A DNA stretch of 64,000 nucleotides from an uncultured Pelagibacteraceae bacterium (GTDB lineage Bacteria > Pseudomonadota > Alphaproteobacteria > Pelagibacterales > Pelagibacteraceae): positions 1-64,000 of the forward strand of contig CACIHO010000002.1 of the NCBI GenBank assembly GCA_902586485.1, read 5' to 3'. Under the pieces are notes generated by a model that ran no database searches, was not told where the DNA came from, and saw only the letters and a program-made list of their open reading frames with translations. This document shows positions 34,962 through 44,220 of this stretch, piece by piece (within the stretch, counting starts at the first letter, position 1; the number at the start of each line of letters is the position of its first letter). Made by a program: the position numbers and the translations under genes.

Positions 34962-35828
34962 ATGATTATTTGGTTGGCCTCATACCCGAAGAGTGGCAAT
35001 ACCTGGGTAAGAACAATTATAAATGAATTAATATACAGGGATAACGATGTAAACAATGTATTCAAAGAGGCATCAACAAACATTAGACAATTTCCACAAT
35101 ATACAGATTTTGAAACACCTAATAATTTTTTTAATAAGGAAAGAACTGATAATCTTAAAAAAGAGTTAATTGAAGATACAATTAAAAGTTGGATTAAATT
35201 ACAAAATAAAATTAATTCTGATAATAAAACTAAACTATTTAAGACACATAATCTTCTTGGAAAATTTAATATTGATGGGAAAGATTACTCTTTTACAGAT
35301 TTGCAAAATACTATTGGTGTAATACATATTGTTAGAGATCCAAGGTCGATAATTACCTCTTTAAAAAATCATTTTTCATTATCGACTGAAAATGAAGCAA
35401 AAAATATGATTATTGATAAGAATACTTGGTCGGGTCTTAAAATAAAAAAAACTGTTCCAAATTATTTTTCTTCATGGTCAAATCATTATAATTCCTGGAA
35501 AAGATTTCCAAAAAATAATTTACTATTAAAATATGAAGATATTTTGCAAGATCCACAAAATCAAATTAGCAAACTATCAATTTATTTACAAAATTTTTTT
35601 AAATTTAAGATTAACAATAAAAGAATTCAACAAATTGCTGATAAGACCTCATTTAGCAATTTTAAAAGAGTAGAAGAGGCTGGAAGATTTTATGAAAAAA
35701 CTGAAAAAGGAAAAAAATTTTTTTATTTAGGACCATATAATAAATGGAAAAACATATTGAGCAAAGAAACTGTTATAAAAGTTGAGAAGGAGTTTTATAA
35801 TGAAATGAAAGAGTTAAATTATATTTAA
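34962..35828 (+). CDS. Sulfotransferase-domain protein (paralogue 1)
   Basis: A 288-residue protein of the P-loop sulfotransferase family. The 5'-phosphosulfate loop is [12 protein letters not shown] (residues 6-17). The 3'-phosphate-binding region is [18 protein letters not shown] near 126-143, and [10 protein letters not shown] follows. It would transfer sulfate from PAPS to an unknown acceptor, perhaps a glycan or lipid. No signal peptide. It stands alone, inserted between mnmE and rho, which are often neighbours in Alphaproteobacteria. It shares many segments with the gene at 55.5 kb. Its stop interlocks with rho. Confidence 0.88.
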   Translation: MIIWLASYPKSGNTWVRTIINELIYRDNDVNNVFKEASTNIRQFPQYTDFETPNNFFNKERTDNLKKELIEDTIKSWIKLQNKINSDNKTKLFKTHNLLGKFNIDGKDYSFTDLQNTIGVIHIVRDPRSIITSLKNHFSLSTENEAKNMIIDKNTWSGLKIKKTVPNYFSSWSNHYNSWKRFPKNNLLLKYEDILQDPQNQISKLSIYLQNFFKFKINNKRIQQIADKTSFSNFKRVEEAGRFYEKTEKGKKFFYLGPYNKWKNILSKETVIKVEKEFYNEMKELNYI

Positions 35829-37093
35829 GAGGGTTTATTCATAGAATTAAAAAACTCAGCATTATTTTTTGTGTCTTTTAATTTTGAATTTATAAATTCA
35901 ATGGCATCCATTGTTCCCATTGGGGCAATTATTCTTCTAAGTACATTCATCTTTTGTAGATCATTTTTATCAAATAATAGCTCTTCTCTTCTTGTTCCTG
36001 ATTTTGTTATATCAATAGCTGGATAAATTCTCTTATCTGCAATTTTTCTATCTAATATTGTTTCACTATTTCCCGTTCCTTTAAATTCTTCAAAGATTAC
36101 TTCATCCATTCTACTTCCTGTATCAATTAAAGCTGTAGAAATAATTGTTAGTGAGCCACCTTCTTCAATATTTCTTGCTGCACCGAAAAATCTTTTGGGT
36201 CTCTGAAGTGCATTTGCGTCAACACCACCAGTTAAAACTTTTCCTGAACTAGGTATCACTGCATTATAGGCTCTTCCAAGTCTTGTTATAGAATCTAATA
36301 GTATAATAACGTCCTTTTTATGTTCAGTTAATCTTTTAGCTTTTTCAATAACCATTTCAGCTACTGCCACGTGCCTTTGAGCTGGTTCATCGAAAGTTGA
36401 GCTAATTACTTCACCTTTTACTGTTCTTTGCATATCTGTTACTTCTTCTGGACGCTCATCAATCAGTAGTACCATAAGATAACATTCAGGATAATTTTTA
36501 GCTATTGAGTTTGCTATACTTTGTAAAATCATTGTTTTTCCAGCTTTAGGTGGAGAGATTATTATAGATCTTTGTCCCTTGCCGATTGGGCTAACCAGAT
36601 CAATTAATCTAGGAGTTAAATCTTGTTTTTTTTCAACTTTGGTTGTTTCAACCTCCATCACCAATTGTTTATCTGGATATAAGGGAGTTAAGTTATCAAA
36701 TGCAATTTTGTGTCTTGCTTTTTCCGGTTCTTCAAAATTTATTTTGCTAACTTGTAACAATGCGAAATATCTTTCACCTTCTTTAGGGGCTCTTACTGGT
36801 CCTTCAACAGTGTCGCCTGTTCTCAAACCAAATTTTCTTATTTGACTTGGGCTTACATATATATCATCCGGTCCAGGAAGATAATTTGACTCCATTGCTC
36901 TTAAAAAGCCAAAGCCGTCCTGTAATAACTGTAAAACACCTACACCAGTAATTTCCTCTTTTTCAGCAACTTTTTTAAGAATAGCAAAAAGTATTTCTTG
37001 TTTTCTTAGTGTGCTAGCGTTTTCTATGCCAAGCTCTTCTGCTTGAGTAATAAGCTGTTCAGATGATTTTAGTTTGAGTTCTTGAATATTCAT
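35825..37093 (-). CDS. rho: Transcription termination factor Rho
   Basis: A 422-residue hexameric RNA helicase. The RNA-binding cold-shock-like domain contains [22 protein letters not shown] (residues 60-81). Walker A is PPKAGKTM (181-188), and the segments [12 protein letters not shown] and [20 protein letters not shown] are typical. It lacks the N-terminal insertions seen in some Rho proteins. Because very few intrinsic terminators are visible in the window, Rho is probably the main terminator in this genome (inference). Confidence 0.98.
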   Translation of the reverse strand: MNIQELKLKSSEQLITQAEELGIENASTLRKQEILFAILKKVAEKEEITGVGVLQLLQDGFGFLRAMESNYLPGPDDIYVSPSQIRKFGLRTGDTVEGPVRAPKEGERYFALLQVSKINFEEPEKARHKIAFDNLTPLYPDKQLVMEVETTKVEKKQDLTPRLIDLVSPIGKGQRSIIISPPKAGKTMILQSIANSIAKNYPECYLMVLLIDERPEEVTDMQRTVKGEVISSTFDEPAQRHVAVAEMVIEKAKRLTEHKKDVIILLDSITRLGRAYNAVIPSSGKVLTGGVDANALQRPKRFFGAARNIEEGGSLTIISTALIDTGSRMDEVIFEEFKGTGNSETILDRKIADKRIYPAIDITKSGTRREELLFDKNDLQKMNVLRRIIAPMGTMDAIEFINSKLKDTKNNAEFFNSMNKPS

Positions 37094-37159
37094 GATTAAT
37101 TTTTTGATAAGGACTTATCAGATATATATAATATATATACTACTGTTGTTATTTCAACC

Positions 37160-37594
37160 CTAGATTGGCTTAAAAATAGTTAAAAATACAACGATAATTA
37201 AGATAACCGTGGGTATTTCGTTAATAATTCTAAAGAATTTTGCAGATCTGGTGTTTGTAGAATTTTTTAGGGCAACAAGGCATTTCCCCAAATAATCATT
37301 GTAAGCTGATAACAAAATTATCAGGACAATTTTTATCTGAAACCATAATTGAGAAAAAATGTCTATTCCATTGAGATAAATTAATACTAGTCCAAAAACC
37401 CAAGTAAAAATCATTGCTGGACGCATAATGTAGTAAAATAGCTTTCTTTCCATAACTTCAAAGATATCTGTCGCTTCTTTTTTTTCTTTATTTTCAACGT
37501 GGTAAACAAAGATCCTAGGAAGATACAAAAGACCAGCCATCCAAGAAATAACTGCAATCAAATGTAAAGATTTAAATAATAAATACGAATTCAT
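37160..37594 (-). CDS. hemJ: Protoporphyrinogen IX oxidase HemJ
   Basis: A 144-residue inner-membrane protein with about four hydrophobic segments. N-terminal SLHLIAVISWMAGLLYLPRIFVYH contains the conserved His and the WMAGLLYLPR signature of the UPF0093/HemJ family. MRPAMIFTWVFGLVL follows. It oxidises protoporphyrinogen IX to protoporphyrin IX, the step before ferrochelatase, whose gene is 3 bp upstream. The hemE-hemH-hemJ grouping covers the late heme pathway. Confidence 0.93.
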   Translation of the reverse strand: MNSYLLFKSLHLIAVISWMAGLLYLPRIFVYHVENKEKKEATDIFEVMERKLFYYIMRPAMIFTWVFGLVLIYLNGIDIFSQLWFQIKIVLIILLSAYNDYLGKCLVALKNSTNTRSAKFFRIINEIPTVILIIVVFLTIFKPI

Positions 37595-37597
37595 ATA

Positions 37598-38593
37598 TCA
37601 AATATTTCTTTCAATTAAGGATTTTAATAAAAGGATATGATCATCATTATCATTTAAACAAGGAACCATATCAAAATTTACTCCTCCAGCGCTAATGAAA
37701 CTCTCTTTACCTTGAATTAAAATTTCCTCCAAAGTCTCAACACAGTCAGATGAAAAGCCAGGGCAAATTGTAAGAACATTTTTAACTCCTTCATCAGGCA
37801 AGTTTTCTAGAGTCTTATCAGTATATGGTTGAAGCCATTCTTGTGGACCAAATCTTGATTGAAATGTAGTTTTAATTTTAATTAAACTAAATTTTTCTGA
37901 TATCAATCTTGTCGTTTTATGACAATAACAATGATAAGGATCACCTTTATCAAAATACTTTTTTGGTATGCCATGATAAGAGGCTATAATCAGATCTGGT
38001 TTCCAATTTATTTCATTAAGTTTTTTATTAATGGAATTAACTAGTGCATTAATATATAGAGGGTCAGATTCGTAATGTGGTATTATTTTTAAAGAGGGTT
38101 GCCATCTCATTTTCATTAAAGTTCTATAAACTTCGTCACATACTGTTGCTGTAGTGGCAGCAGCATACTGTGGATAAAGAGGAACTACGACTAAATTTTC
38201 ACAGCCCATTTCATGTAATTTATGAATCTTGCTTTTAATACTAGGATTCCCATATCTCATTGCAAAATCTATAATGATATTTTCTTTAGAAATTGAGTTT
38301 GAAATTTTTTCACTTTGCTTTTTTGTATAATAGAGGAGTGGAGACATGTTTTTGTCTTTCATCCATATTTCCTTATAAGCTTTGGCTGTTTTAGAAGGCC
38401 TAAAATTTAAAATAAAAATATTTAAAATTATTTGCCAAATCACAGGATTTACTTCAATAACCCTTCTATCAGAAAGAAACTCTCTTAAATATTTTCTTAT
38501 ATCGAGCCAACTAGTAGAATCCGGTGTTCCTAAATTAATTATCAGAACACCAGTTTTGCCAAACTTTACAGGAGGATGATTTTTTTCAATCAT
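37598..38593 (-). CDS. hemH: Ferrochelatase
   Basis: A 331-residue HemH. Signatures are VLIINLGTPDS at the start, SYHGIPKKYFDKGDPYHCYC holding the catalytic His, and FQSRFGPQEWLQPYTD. CPGFSSDCVETLEEI contains the conserved Glu. It inserts Fe2+ into protoporphyrin IX. The start overlaps the hemE stop by 4 bp. Confidence 0.97.
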   Translation of the reverse strand: MIEKNHPPVKFGKTGVLIINLGTPDSTSWLDIRKYLREFLSDRRVIEVNPVIWQIILNIFILNFRPSKTAKAYKEIWMKDKNMSPLLYYTKKQSEKISNSISKENIIIDFAMRYGNPSIKSKIHKLHEMGCENLVVVPLYPQYAAATTATVCDEVYRTLMKMRWQPSLKIIPHYESDPLYINALVNSINKKLNEINWKPDLIIASYHGIPKKYFDKGDPYHCYCHKTTRLISEKFSLIKIKTTFQSRFGPQEWLQPYTDKTLENLPDEGVKNVLTICPGFSSDCVETLEEILIQGKESFISAGGVNFDMVPCLNDNDDHILLLKSLIERNI

Positions 38594-39594
38594 TTAAAAT
38601 CTTTTACAATGTTTATTAAATTTTCTACCATTTCTGTATTAGTCTCAGGCAAAATACCATGTCCAAGATTAAATATATACGGATGATCTTTAAAGATTTC
38701 CAAATATTTAGAAGTTTCTTTTTTCAAAGTTTCTTTGTCTGTAAGTAAAATTTTAGGATCTAAACCGCCTTGAATAGGTATTTTTATATCCTTAAGTATT
38801 TTTTTTGGATCAACATTATAATCAATACTGATAGCATCGGGTTTAACAATTTCACAAAATTCTTTATAATTTTTTACTTCTCTCGGGAAACATATCGCTG
38901 GAACATTTAAAGATTTTACATAATTTACTAAATTTAAGGTCGGAGAATAAACATAGTTAGGTAAATCTTTTTCATCTAATAAGCCTGCCCAACTATCAAA
39001 AATTTGAATGATATTTGCGCCATTGTCAACTTGGTTTTTAATATGAACTTTTAAAAATTTTTCAATAATTAATAAAATTCTATTTATTAGGAACTCATCT
39101 TTAAAGAAATCTTTTTTTAAATTATTTTTAGGAGACTGTTGATTGACCATATAAACCAATAATGTCCATGGAGCGCCAACAAAGCCGATAGTATTTTTGT
39201 TTTTTAAACTATTTTCCGAACTAACTTTTTTTATTGCTTTATATACACGATGTATTTTTTCAACAAAATCAATTTCATCGATCTTAGTAATTTCATTTAA
39301 ATTTAGTTCCCCTAATTTAGGCCCAAAGTTTTTCTCAAATATTACTTTCTGACCTAATCCATATGGAAGCATTAAGATATCTGAAAATATTATTGCAGCG
39401 TCAAGATCAAATCTTCTTAAGGGTTGTAGAGTTATTTCTGAAGATAAATCTTCATTTAAACATAAATTAATAAAATTAGGATTTTCTTTCCTTATTTCTC
39501 TAAACTCTGGTAAATATCTTCCTGCTTGTCTCATAATCCATATAGGATTAAAGGAAGTATCTTTATTAACTATTACTTTGTTTAAAGGTTTCAT
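38590..39594 (-). CDS. hemE: Uroporphyrinogen decarboxylase
   Basis: A 334-residue HemE. The N-terminal signature NPIWIMRQAGRYLPEFREIR has the conserved Arg pair for substrate carboxylates, and AAIIFSDILMLPYGLG holds the conserved Asp. GFVGAPWTLLVYMV and FNLGHGILPETN occur later. It converts uroporphyrinogen III to coproporphyrinogen III. It is the first leftward gene beside the predicted origin, as hemE is in Rickettsia and Caulobacter. Confidence 0.97.
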   Translation of the reverse strand: MKPLNKVIVNKDTSFNPIWIMRQAGRYLPEFREIRKENPNFINLCLNEDLSSEITLQPLRRFDLDAAIIFSDILMLPYGLGQKVIFEKNFGPKLGELNLNEITKIDEIDFVEKIHRVYKAIKKVSSENSLKNKNTIGFVGAPWTLLVYMVNQQSPKNNLKKDFFKDEFLINRILLIIEKFLKVHIKNQVDNGANIIQIFDSWAGLLDEKDLPNYVYSPTLNLVNYVKSLNVPAICFPREVKNYKEFCEIVKPDAISIDYNVDPKKILKDIKIPIQGGLDPKILLTDKETLKKETSKYLEIFKDHPYIFNLGHGILPETNTEMVENLINIVKDFK

Positions 39595-39861
39595 AAATAA
39601 GTATTATTAATTATTGTAGTTGTAGTATATCTTGTGAATAAAGGTGATAAATTTTTATCAACATTATATTCAGACTTTACCAACATTTAAAATTACTAAA
39701 ATTGTTTAAAATGAAGCTTTTTTGATTGTATCAATTTTTGTGGATTGTTTTTACGTATTTATTATTATTGTTGATAAATATTAGGTTTTACAGCCTTAAA
39801 TTAACAAATATTCAATTGTGTAATTTAATTAAAATAATACAAGTTTAATGACATTTTATTC
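39595..39861. other. Predicted chromosomal replication origin (oriC) region
   Basis: A 267-bp, A/T-rich gene-free stretch between hemE and ppsR, the place of oriC in Rickettsia and Caulobacter (hemE-RP001 interval). DnaA-box-like 9-mers are TTATTCACA (minus strand, 39633-39641, fits TTWTNCACA), TTATCAACA (39655-39663), the same sequence inverted (39769-39777) and a weaker CAATCCACA (minus, 39739-39747). Genes on both sides point outward. dnaA is not in the window. Confidence 0.75.
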
Positions 39862-40689
39862 ATGAATAATACATATCAAATATATTTAATTTCGGATTCT
39901 ACTGGAGAAACTTTAGATAGAATTTTTTTGGCTCTAAAAGCACAATTTTTAAATATAAAATATAAAGTTAATTCTTACTCATTTACTAGAACTGAAAATC
40001 AAATTTTAAAAATTTTAGAAGACGCAGAGAAAAATAAAAACTCTATAATTTTATACACAATTGTTGATAATAATCTTGCCAAGTATCTAGCAAATGTAAG
40101 TGAAATTAAGAAAATCCCATGTTTTGGAGTTCTGGGTAATTTAATTTTAAACTTTTCAAAGATACTTAATCAAAAAGCCACTCATGAACCAAGCGGTCAA
40201 CACATATTAAACGATGAATATTATGATCGAATAGAAGCAATTCAATTTACAATGAATCATGATGATGGGAATTTGATTAATGAAATTGACAAATCAGACA
40301 TAATTCTTGTAGGTGTTAGCAGAACAAGCAAAACCCCCACATCAATTTATCTTGCAAATAAAGGATTCAAAACTTCAAATATACCTTTGGTTAATGAAAA
40401 TTCTTTACCGGAACAATTAAAAAAGACTCCCCAGATGACGTGCGTAGTAGGATTGAGCACAGAGCCTGAAAGATTAGCAGACCTTAGAAAAAATAGAATG
40501 AACTCTCTAAGAGAAACTGAGAATTATAAATATACAGATTTAGAAAATATTAAAAAAGAAGTTTTGGATGCAAAAAAAACCTTTCAAAAATATAAATGGC
40601 CGCTTATAGATGTTACAAGAAAATCAGTTGAAGAAACTGCTGCCTCTATAATTAAAATTCATGAGATATATTTAAATAATGTTAAATAA
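39862..40689 (+). CDS. ppsR: Pyruvate,phosphate dikinase / PEP synthase regulatory protein (DUF299)
   Basis: A 275-residue bifunctional Ser/Thr kinase/pyrophosphorylase of the DUF299 family. It opens with IYLISDSTGETLDRI, and the P-loop-like motif is ILVGVSRTSKTPTSIYLA near residue 150. The family switches PPDK or PpsA on and off by ADP-dependent (de)phosphorylation. It is the counterpart of RP001 beside the rickettsial origin. No dikinase gene lies in the window. It overlaps maf by 11 bp. Confidence 0.93.
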   Translation: MNNTYQIYLISDSTGETLDRIFLALKAQFLNIKYKVNSYSFTRTENQILKILEDAEKNKNSIILYTIVDNNLAKYLANVSEIKKIPCFGVLGNLILNFSKILNQKATHEPSGQHILNDEYYDRIEAIQFTMNHDDGNLINEIDKSDIILVGVSRTSKTPTSIYLANKGFKTSNIPLVNENSLPEQLKKTPQMTCVVGLSTEPERLADLRKNRMNSLRETENYKYTDLENIKKEVLDAKKTFQKYKWPLIDVTRKSVEETAASIIKIHEIYLNNVK

Positions 40690-41266
40690 AATTATTCTTG
40701 CATCTAAAAGCAAAGTTAGAAAAGATATTTTAGATAATAACGATATAGAATGTGTTGTTGAGCCATCAAACATAGACGAAGATCCTGTTAAAGAAAGCCT
40801 ATTAAAAGAACAAGCAAGCTCAGAAATAATTTCAAAAAACCTAGCCGAATTGAAAGCGAACAAAGTTAGTATGAAAAAAACTGATGAAATAGTTTTAGGA
40901 GCAGATAGCGTGATAGATTTGGAGGGGGAATTAATATCCAAGCCAGAAAACAGAGAAGAGGCAATGCAAATATTAAGAAAACTTAATGGTAAATCACATT
41001 TATTAATCAGTTCTGTTTGCATATCAAAAAATGGATCAATGATTTGGAACTATACTGATAAGGCAAAATTAACTATGAAAAATTTTACTGAAGATGAGCT
41101 AAAGAATTATTTAACTAAAATATCTGATGAAGCACTATATGCTTATAATGTTTATCAAATTGAAGGTGAGGGCAGACATTTGTTCTCAAAAATTGAAGGA
41201 AACGAGAATACAATTATGGGCCTTCCTATTGACAAAATTAAAGATTATTTAAAAAATTATGAATAA
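40679..41266 (+). CDS. maf: Maf-type nucleotide pyrophosphatase
   Basis: A 195-residue Maf/Ham1-fold protein. IILASKSKVRKDIL is the family N-terminal motif (LASaSprR), LGADSVIDLEG holds the metal/catalytic Asp, and YQIEGEGRHLFSKIEGNENTIMGLP is the usual C-terminal signature. Maf proteins hydrolyse dTTP/UTP or modified nucleotides. It overlaps both ppsR and aroE, giving one rightward operon from the origin. Confidence 0.94.
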   Translation: MLNKIILASKSKVRKDILDNNDIECVVEPSNIDEDPVKESLLKEQASSEIISKNLAELKANKVSMKKTDEIVLGADSVIDLEGELISKPENREEAMQILRKLNGKSHLLISSVCISKNGSMIWNYTDKAKLTMKNFTEDELKNYLTKISDEALYAYNVYQIEGEGRHLFSKIEGNENTIMGLPIDKIKDYLKNYE

Positions 41267-42098
41267 ATATTTGGTAATTGGGAATCCAATAGCACATTCT
41301 TTATCTCCATTGTTGCACAATTATTGGTTTAAAAAATATAGATTTCTTGACTCAATTTATGAAAAAAAAAAAGTAGAGAAAAAGGATTTAAAAAAAATTG
41401 TTGAGCGAATTAAGAATGATGAAGTTAAAGGAGTTAATGTAACTGTTCCTTTTAAAAGGGAAATCTTTAATTTTATAGATACAGCCCCATATGAAGTTCA
41501 ATTTACTAAATCCGTAAATACATTAGTAAAAGAAAATGACAAAGTTGTTGGATATAATACAGATCAACAGGGCTTTGAAATAAGCTTGGAAGAAAATGAC
41601 TGGGATTGTAAAGATAAAAAAATTTTAATTATCGGAGCAGGAGGTGTCACGCCTTCAATTTTATCCACTTTTATTAAAGTGGATGGAGCAGAAAAGATTT
41701 ATTTGTCTAACAGAACACGGAGCAAGGCGGAAGAGTTAAAAAAATTATGGGATAAAGCCCTTGGCATTTATCAAATGAAAAAAGATACAATCGAAGTTAT
41801 AGATTGGGAAAAAAAAAGTGAATTATGTGATTTAATAATAAATACAACCAGTGTGGGTCTGACAAAAGATGAAAAATTAAATTTTGATTTTAGTGATTAT
41901 AATAACAAAAAAGATGTCTTGTTTTATGATTTAATTTACAATCCTAAAGAAACAAATTTTCTTAAGGATGCTAGAATTAGAGGAAACAGGACAATGAATG
42001 GCAAAATGATGTTTTTATGGCAAGCTCATTTAGCTTTTAAAATGTGGACAGGCGTCAGTCCAACTATTGATGAAGAAGTAATTAAATTATTAGATTGA
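41259..42098 (+). CDS. aroE: Shikimate dehydrogenase
   Basis: A 279-residue AroE. Shikimate-binding motifs are IGNPIAHSLSPLLHNYWF near residue 7 and GVNVTVPFK with the catalytic Lys near 66, with NTD in GYNTDQQGF. The NADP-binding Rossmann motif is IIGAGGVTPSIL. It reduces 3-dehydroshikimate in aromatic amino-acid synthesis. The start overlaps maf by 8 bp and the stop overlaps coaE by 4 bp. Confidence 0.96.
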   Translation: MNKYLVIGNPIAHSLSPLLHNYWFKKYRFLDSIYEKKKVEKKDLKKIVERIKNDEVKGVNVTVPFKREIFNFIDTAPYEVQFTKSVNTLVKENDKVVGYNTDQQGFEISLEENDWDCKDKKILIIGAGGVTPSILSTFIKVDGAEKIYLSNRTRSKAEELKKLWDKALGIYQMKKDTIEVIDWEKKSELCDLIINTTSVGLTKDEKLNFDFSDYNNKKDVLFYDLIYNPKETNFLKDARIRGNRTMNGKMMFLWQAHLAFKMWTGVSPTIDEEVIKLLD

Positions 42099-42667
42099 TG
42101 ATAAGAATTGGAATTTTAGGAGATATAGGTTCGGGAAAAAGTTATGTAGCAAAGAATTTTGGATATCCAGTATTTAATGCAGATAGTGAAGTATCGAAAA
42201 TTTATAAAAAAAATAAAAAAATTTTTAATAAATTAAAAAAAAAATTACCAAGATATATATCTAAATTTCCAATAGATAAAAACGAAGTAAGTGTAGCAAT
42301 ATTAAGTAACAAAAATAATTTAAAAAAAATTATTAATATTGTTCACTTAGAAGTTCGGAAGCAAATGAAATTATTTTTAAATAAAAATAAAAATAAAAAA
42401 TTTGTAGTGTTAGACATTCCTCTGCTTTTAGAAAACAAACTTAATAAAAAAGGGGATATCTTAATATTTATAGACTCTAAAAAATCAGATATCTTAAAAA
42501 AATTAACGAAAAGAAAAAATTTTAATAAAAAGTTATTTAATAAATTTCAAAAAATTCAATTTTCACCACAATACAAAATTAGAAAGTCCAATTTTATAAT
42601 TAAAAATGATTTTACCAAAAAAACAATTAATATTAATATCAAAGATGTTAAAAAAAAAATAAACTAA
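42095..42667 (+). CDS. coaE: Dephospho-CoA kinase
   Basis: A 190-residue P-loop kinase. GILGDIGSGKSYVAK (P-loop GDIGSGKS, residues 9-16) is followed by NADSEVSKIY with the CoA-site Asp and VLDIPLLLENKL. It catalyses the last step of coenzyme A synthesis. It is very Lys/Asn-rich and slightly shorter than E. coli CoaE. Between aroE and dnaQ, as in other Alphaproteobacteria. Confidence 0.95.
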   Translation: MMIRIGILGDIGSGKSYVAKNFGYPVFNADSEVSKIYKKNKKIFNKLKKKLPRYISKFPIDKNEVSVAILSNKNNLKKIINIVHLEVRKQMKLFLNKNKNKKFVVLDIPLLLENKLNKKGDILIFIDSKKSDILKKLTKRKNFNKKLFNKFQKIQFSPQYKIRKSNFIIKNDFTKKTININIKDVKKKIN

Positions 42668-43332
42668 TGAAAGAAGTAGTTTTAGATACTGAGACAACAG
42701 GAATATCTGTAAAAGATGGTCATAGAATTGTAGAAATTGGTTGTATAGAGTTAGAAAATTTGGTTCCAACTAAAAATAAATTTCATTGTTATTTAAATCC
42801 CGAAAGAAAAGTTTCCGAAAAGGCTTTCGAAATTCATGGATATACCGATGATTTTTTGGCAAAAAAACAAAAGTTTAGTCAAATATGTGAAGAATTTTTA
42901 AATTTTATAAAAAATAAAAGATTAATAATCCACAATGCTGAATTCGATATTCAACATCTAAATAATGAATTTTCTATTTTAGGTAAAAAAAATATAGAAA
43001 ATGAAATAATTGATACTTTGGTTTTAGCTAGAGATAAATTTCCAGGATCATCTGTAAATTTGGATGCTCTTTGTAAAAGGTATAGAATAGATAATTCAAA
43101 AAGAGTCAAACACACTGCTTTAATTGACTGTGAGCTTTTAGCAAAAGTTTATGTAAACTTAATTGATCAAAAGGAACCTACTTTGGACTTCCAAATTCAA
43201 AATCAAGATAAAAAACATAAAAATAATTCAAATGTTTCTTATTACAAAAGGGTTATAAGTCCTAAAGAGGAAGAAATTAAATTGCATGAACAGTACTTAA
43301 AAAATAATTTAAAGAAAAACTATTTTAATTAG
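42667..43332 (+). CDS. dnaQ: DNA polymerase III epsilon subunit (3'-5' proofreading exonuclease)
   Basis: A 221-residue DEDDh exonuclease. Exo I is VVLDTETTGIS (Asp7, Glu9), Exo II is IIHNAEFDIQHLNNEF, and Exo III includes KHTALIDCELLAKVY. The C-terminal 40 residues are the Lys-rich polymerase-tethering tail. It proofreads during replication. Start overlaps the coaE stop (TAATG) and the end overlaps secB by 8 bp tail to tail. Confidence 0.96.
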   Translation: MKEVVLDTETTGISVKDGHRIVEIGCIELENLVPTKNKFHCYLNPERKVSEKAFEIHGYTDDFLAKKQKFSQICEEFLNFIKNKRLIIHNAEFDIQHLNNEFSILGKKNIENEIIDTLVLARDKFPGSSVNLDALCKRYRIDNSKRVKHTALIDCELLAKVYVNLIDQKEPTLDFQIQNQDKKHKNNSNVSYYKRVISPKEEEIKLHEQYLKNNLKKNYFN

Positions 43333-43747
43333 CCCTTTGTTTATACAAGTTTTCAAAATCAATTTTTTTTTCTAATTTAATCACTGGATATCCAGAATTT
43401 TGAAGAAGATTTAATATTGATTTTTCTAAATCATTATAAATTTCATTTTGTACATCACAAAGTATAATTTTTTCAAGATCATTTTTTTCTTTTACACCTT
43501 CTTCAATTCTCACAATTGTTATAAATACAATCTCAAAGTAAGATTTTTTATCAACATCTTCCTTATCTTGAAATTTAAGTGTTGTACTTACCTCAATTAT
43601 TTTATTTTTTAAAACTCTTGAGCTGATATCTATTCCTAGTTTATATTTAGATATTCTTTCTTTTACAAACAAATAAGTTTCGATGTCTTTTGTTTCACTG
43701 GACATATCTTTTACAAATTTGCTTAAAATTTTATATTTTTTTGTCAT
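43325..43747 (-). CDS. secB: Protein-export chaperone SecB
   Basis: A 140-residue SecB. KYKILSKFVKDMSSETKDIETYLF corresponds to the family YIKDLSFE strand, split here over residues 4-27. GIDISSRVLKNKIIEVSTTLKF and SYFEIVFITIVRIEE follow, and the tail is helical. Tetrameric SecB keeps preproteins unfolded and hands them to SecA. dnaQ-secB-fxsA-tim44 order is an alphaproteobacterial feature and supports the call. Overlaps fxsA by 17 bp. Confidence 0.88.
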   Translation of the reverse strand: MTKKYKILSKFVKDMSSETKDIETYLFVKERISKYKLGIDISSRVLKNKIIEVSTTLKFQDKEDVDKKSYFEIVFITIVRIEEGVKEKNDLEKIILCDVQNEIYNDLEKSILNLLQNSGYPVIKLEKKIDFENLYKQRAN

Positions 43748-44162
43748 CGTCTATATCTTCTAACTCTTCGAATTCACCATCAATATATTCTTTTTTTTTA
43801 TTATCATAATCATGAATTTTTTTTTTTAATATTTTTTCAAAAACAAATTTTCTACTCAGTGGAAATATTAAAAAAAAACCCACGATATCTGTGACAAAGC
43901 CAGGTATAATTAAAAGTAAAGCAGCAAAGGCAATTGCTGCTCCAGATAGCATCTGATACGTTGGAGCTTCATTTCTTTTTAATTGAATAAAACCTGACTT
44001 GAGCGTGTTTAAACCCTCATATTTTGCATAATACACACCTACTATAGCTGTTGTAAAAATTAGAAATATCGTCGTAATCGCTCCAATTTGCGAGCCAATT
44101 TTAATCAAAAGATAGATTTCAATTGCTGGGACTAAAATTATAGCAAAAAATATTGAGTTCAT
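43731..44162 (-). CDS. fxsA: FxsA-like membrane protein
   Basis: A 143-residue cytoplasmic-membrane protein. Hydrophobic segments cover about 2-45 and 73-97. VPAIEIYLLIKIGSQIGAITTI near the N-terminus and LSGAAIAFAALLLIIPGFVTDIVGFFLI contain the FxsA family pattern (E.ylLi.vg..iG and lLliPGfltD). The tail is charged and cytosolic. In E. coli it influences T7 exclusion by F plasmid; the normal role is not known. Divergent from the Tim44-like gene. Confidence 0.9.
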   Translation of the reverse strand: MNSIFFAIILVPAIEIYLLIKIGSQIGAITTIFLIFTTAIVGVYYAKYEGLNTLKSGFIQLKRNEAPTYQMLSGAAIAFAALLLIIPGFVTDIVGFFLIFPLSRKFVFEKILKKKIHDYDNKKKEYIDGEFEELEDIDDDKKI

Positions 44163-44220
44163 TTGTCCTTAATCTAAATTGCTGGTTGAAATTAATCAAC
44201 ATAGTAATTACTATCGTGTT

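Noticed and set aside
36361-36380. CCACGTGCC in rho considered as a second parS
   Set aside because: Only the CACGTG core matches; the flanking arms do not.
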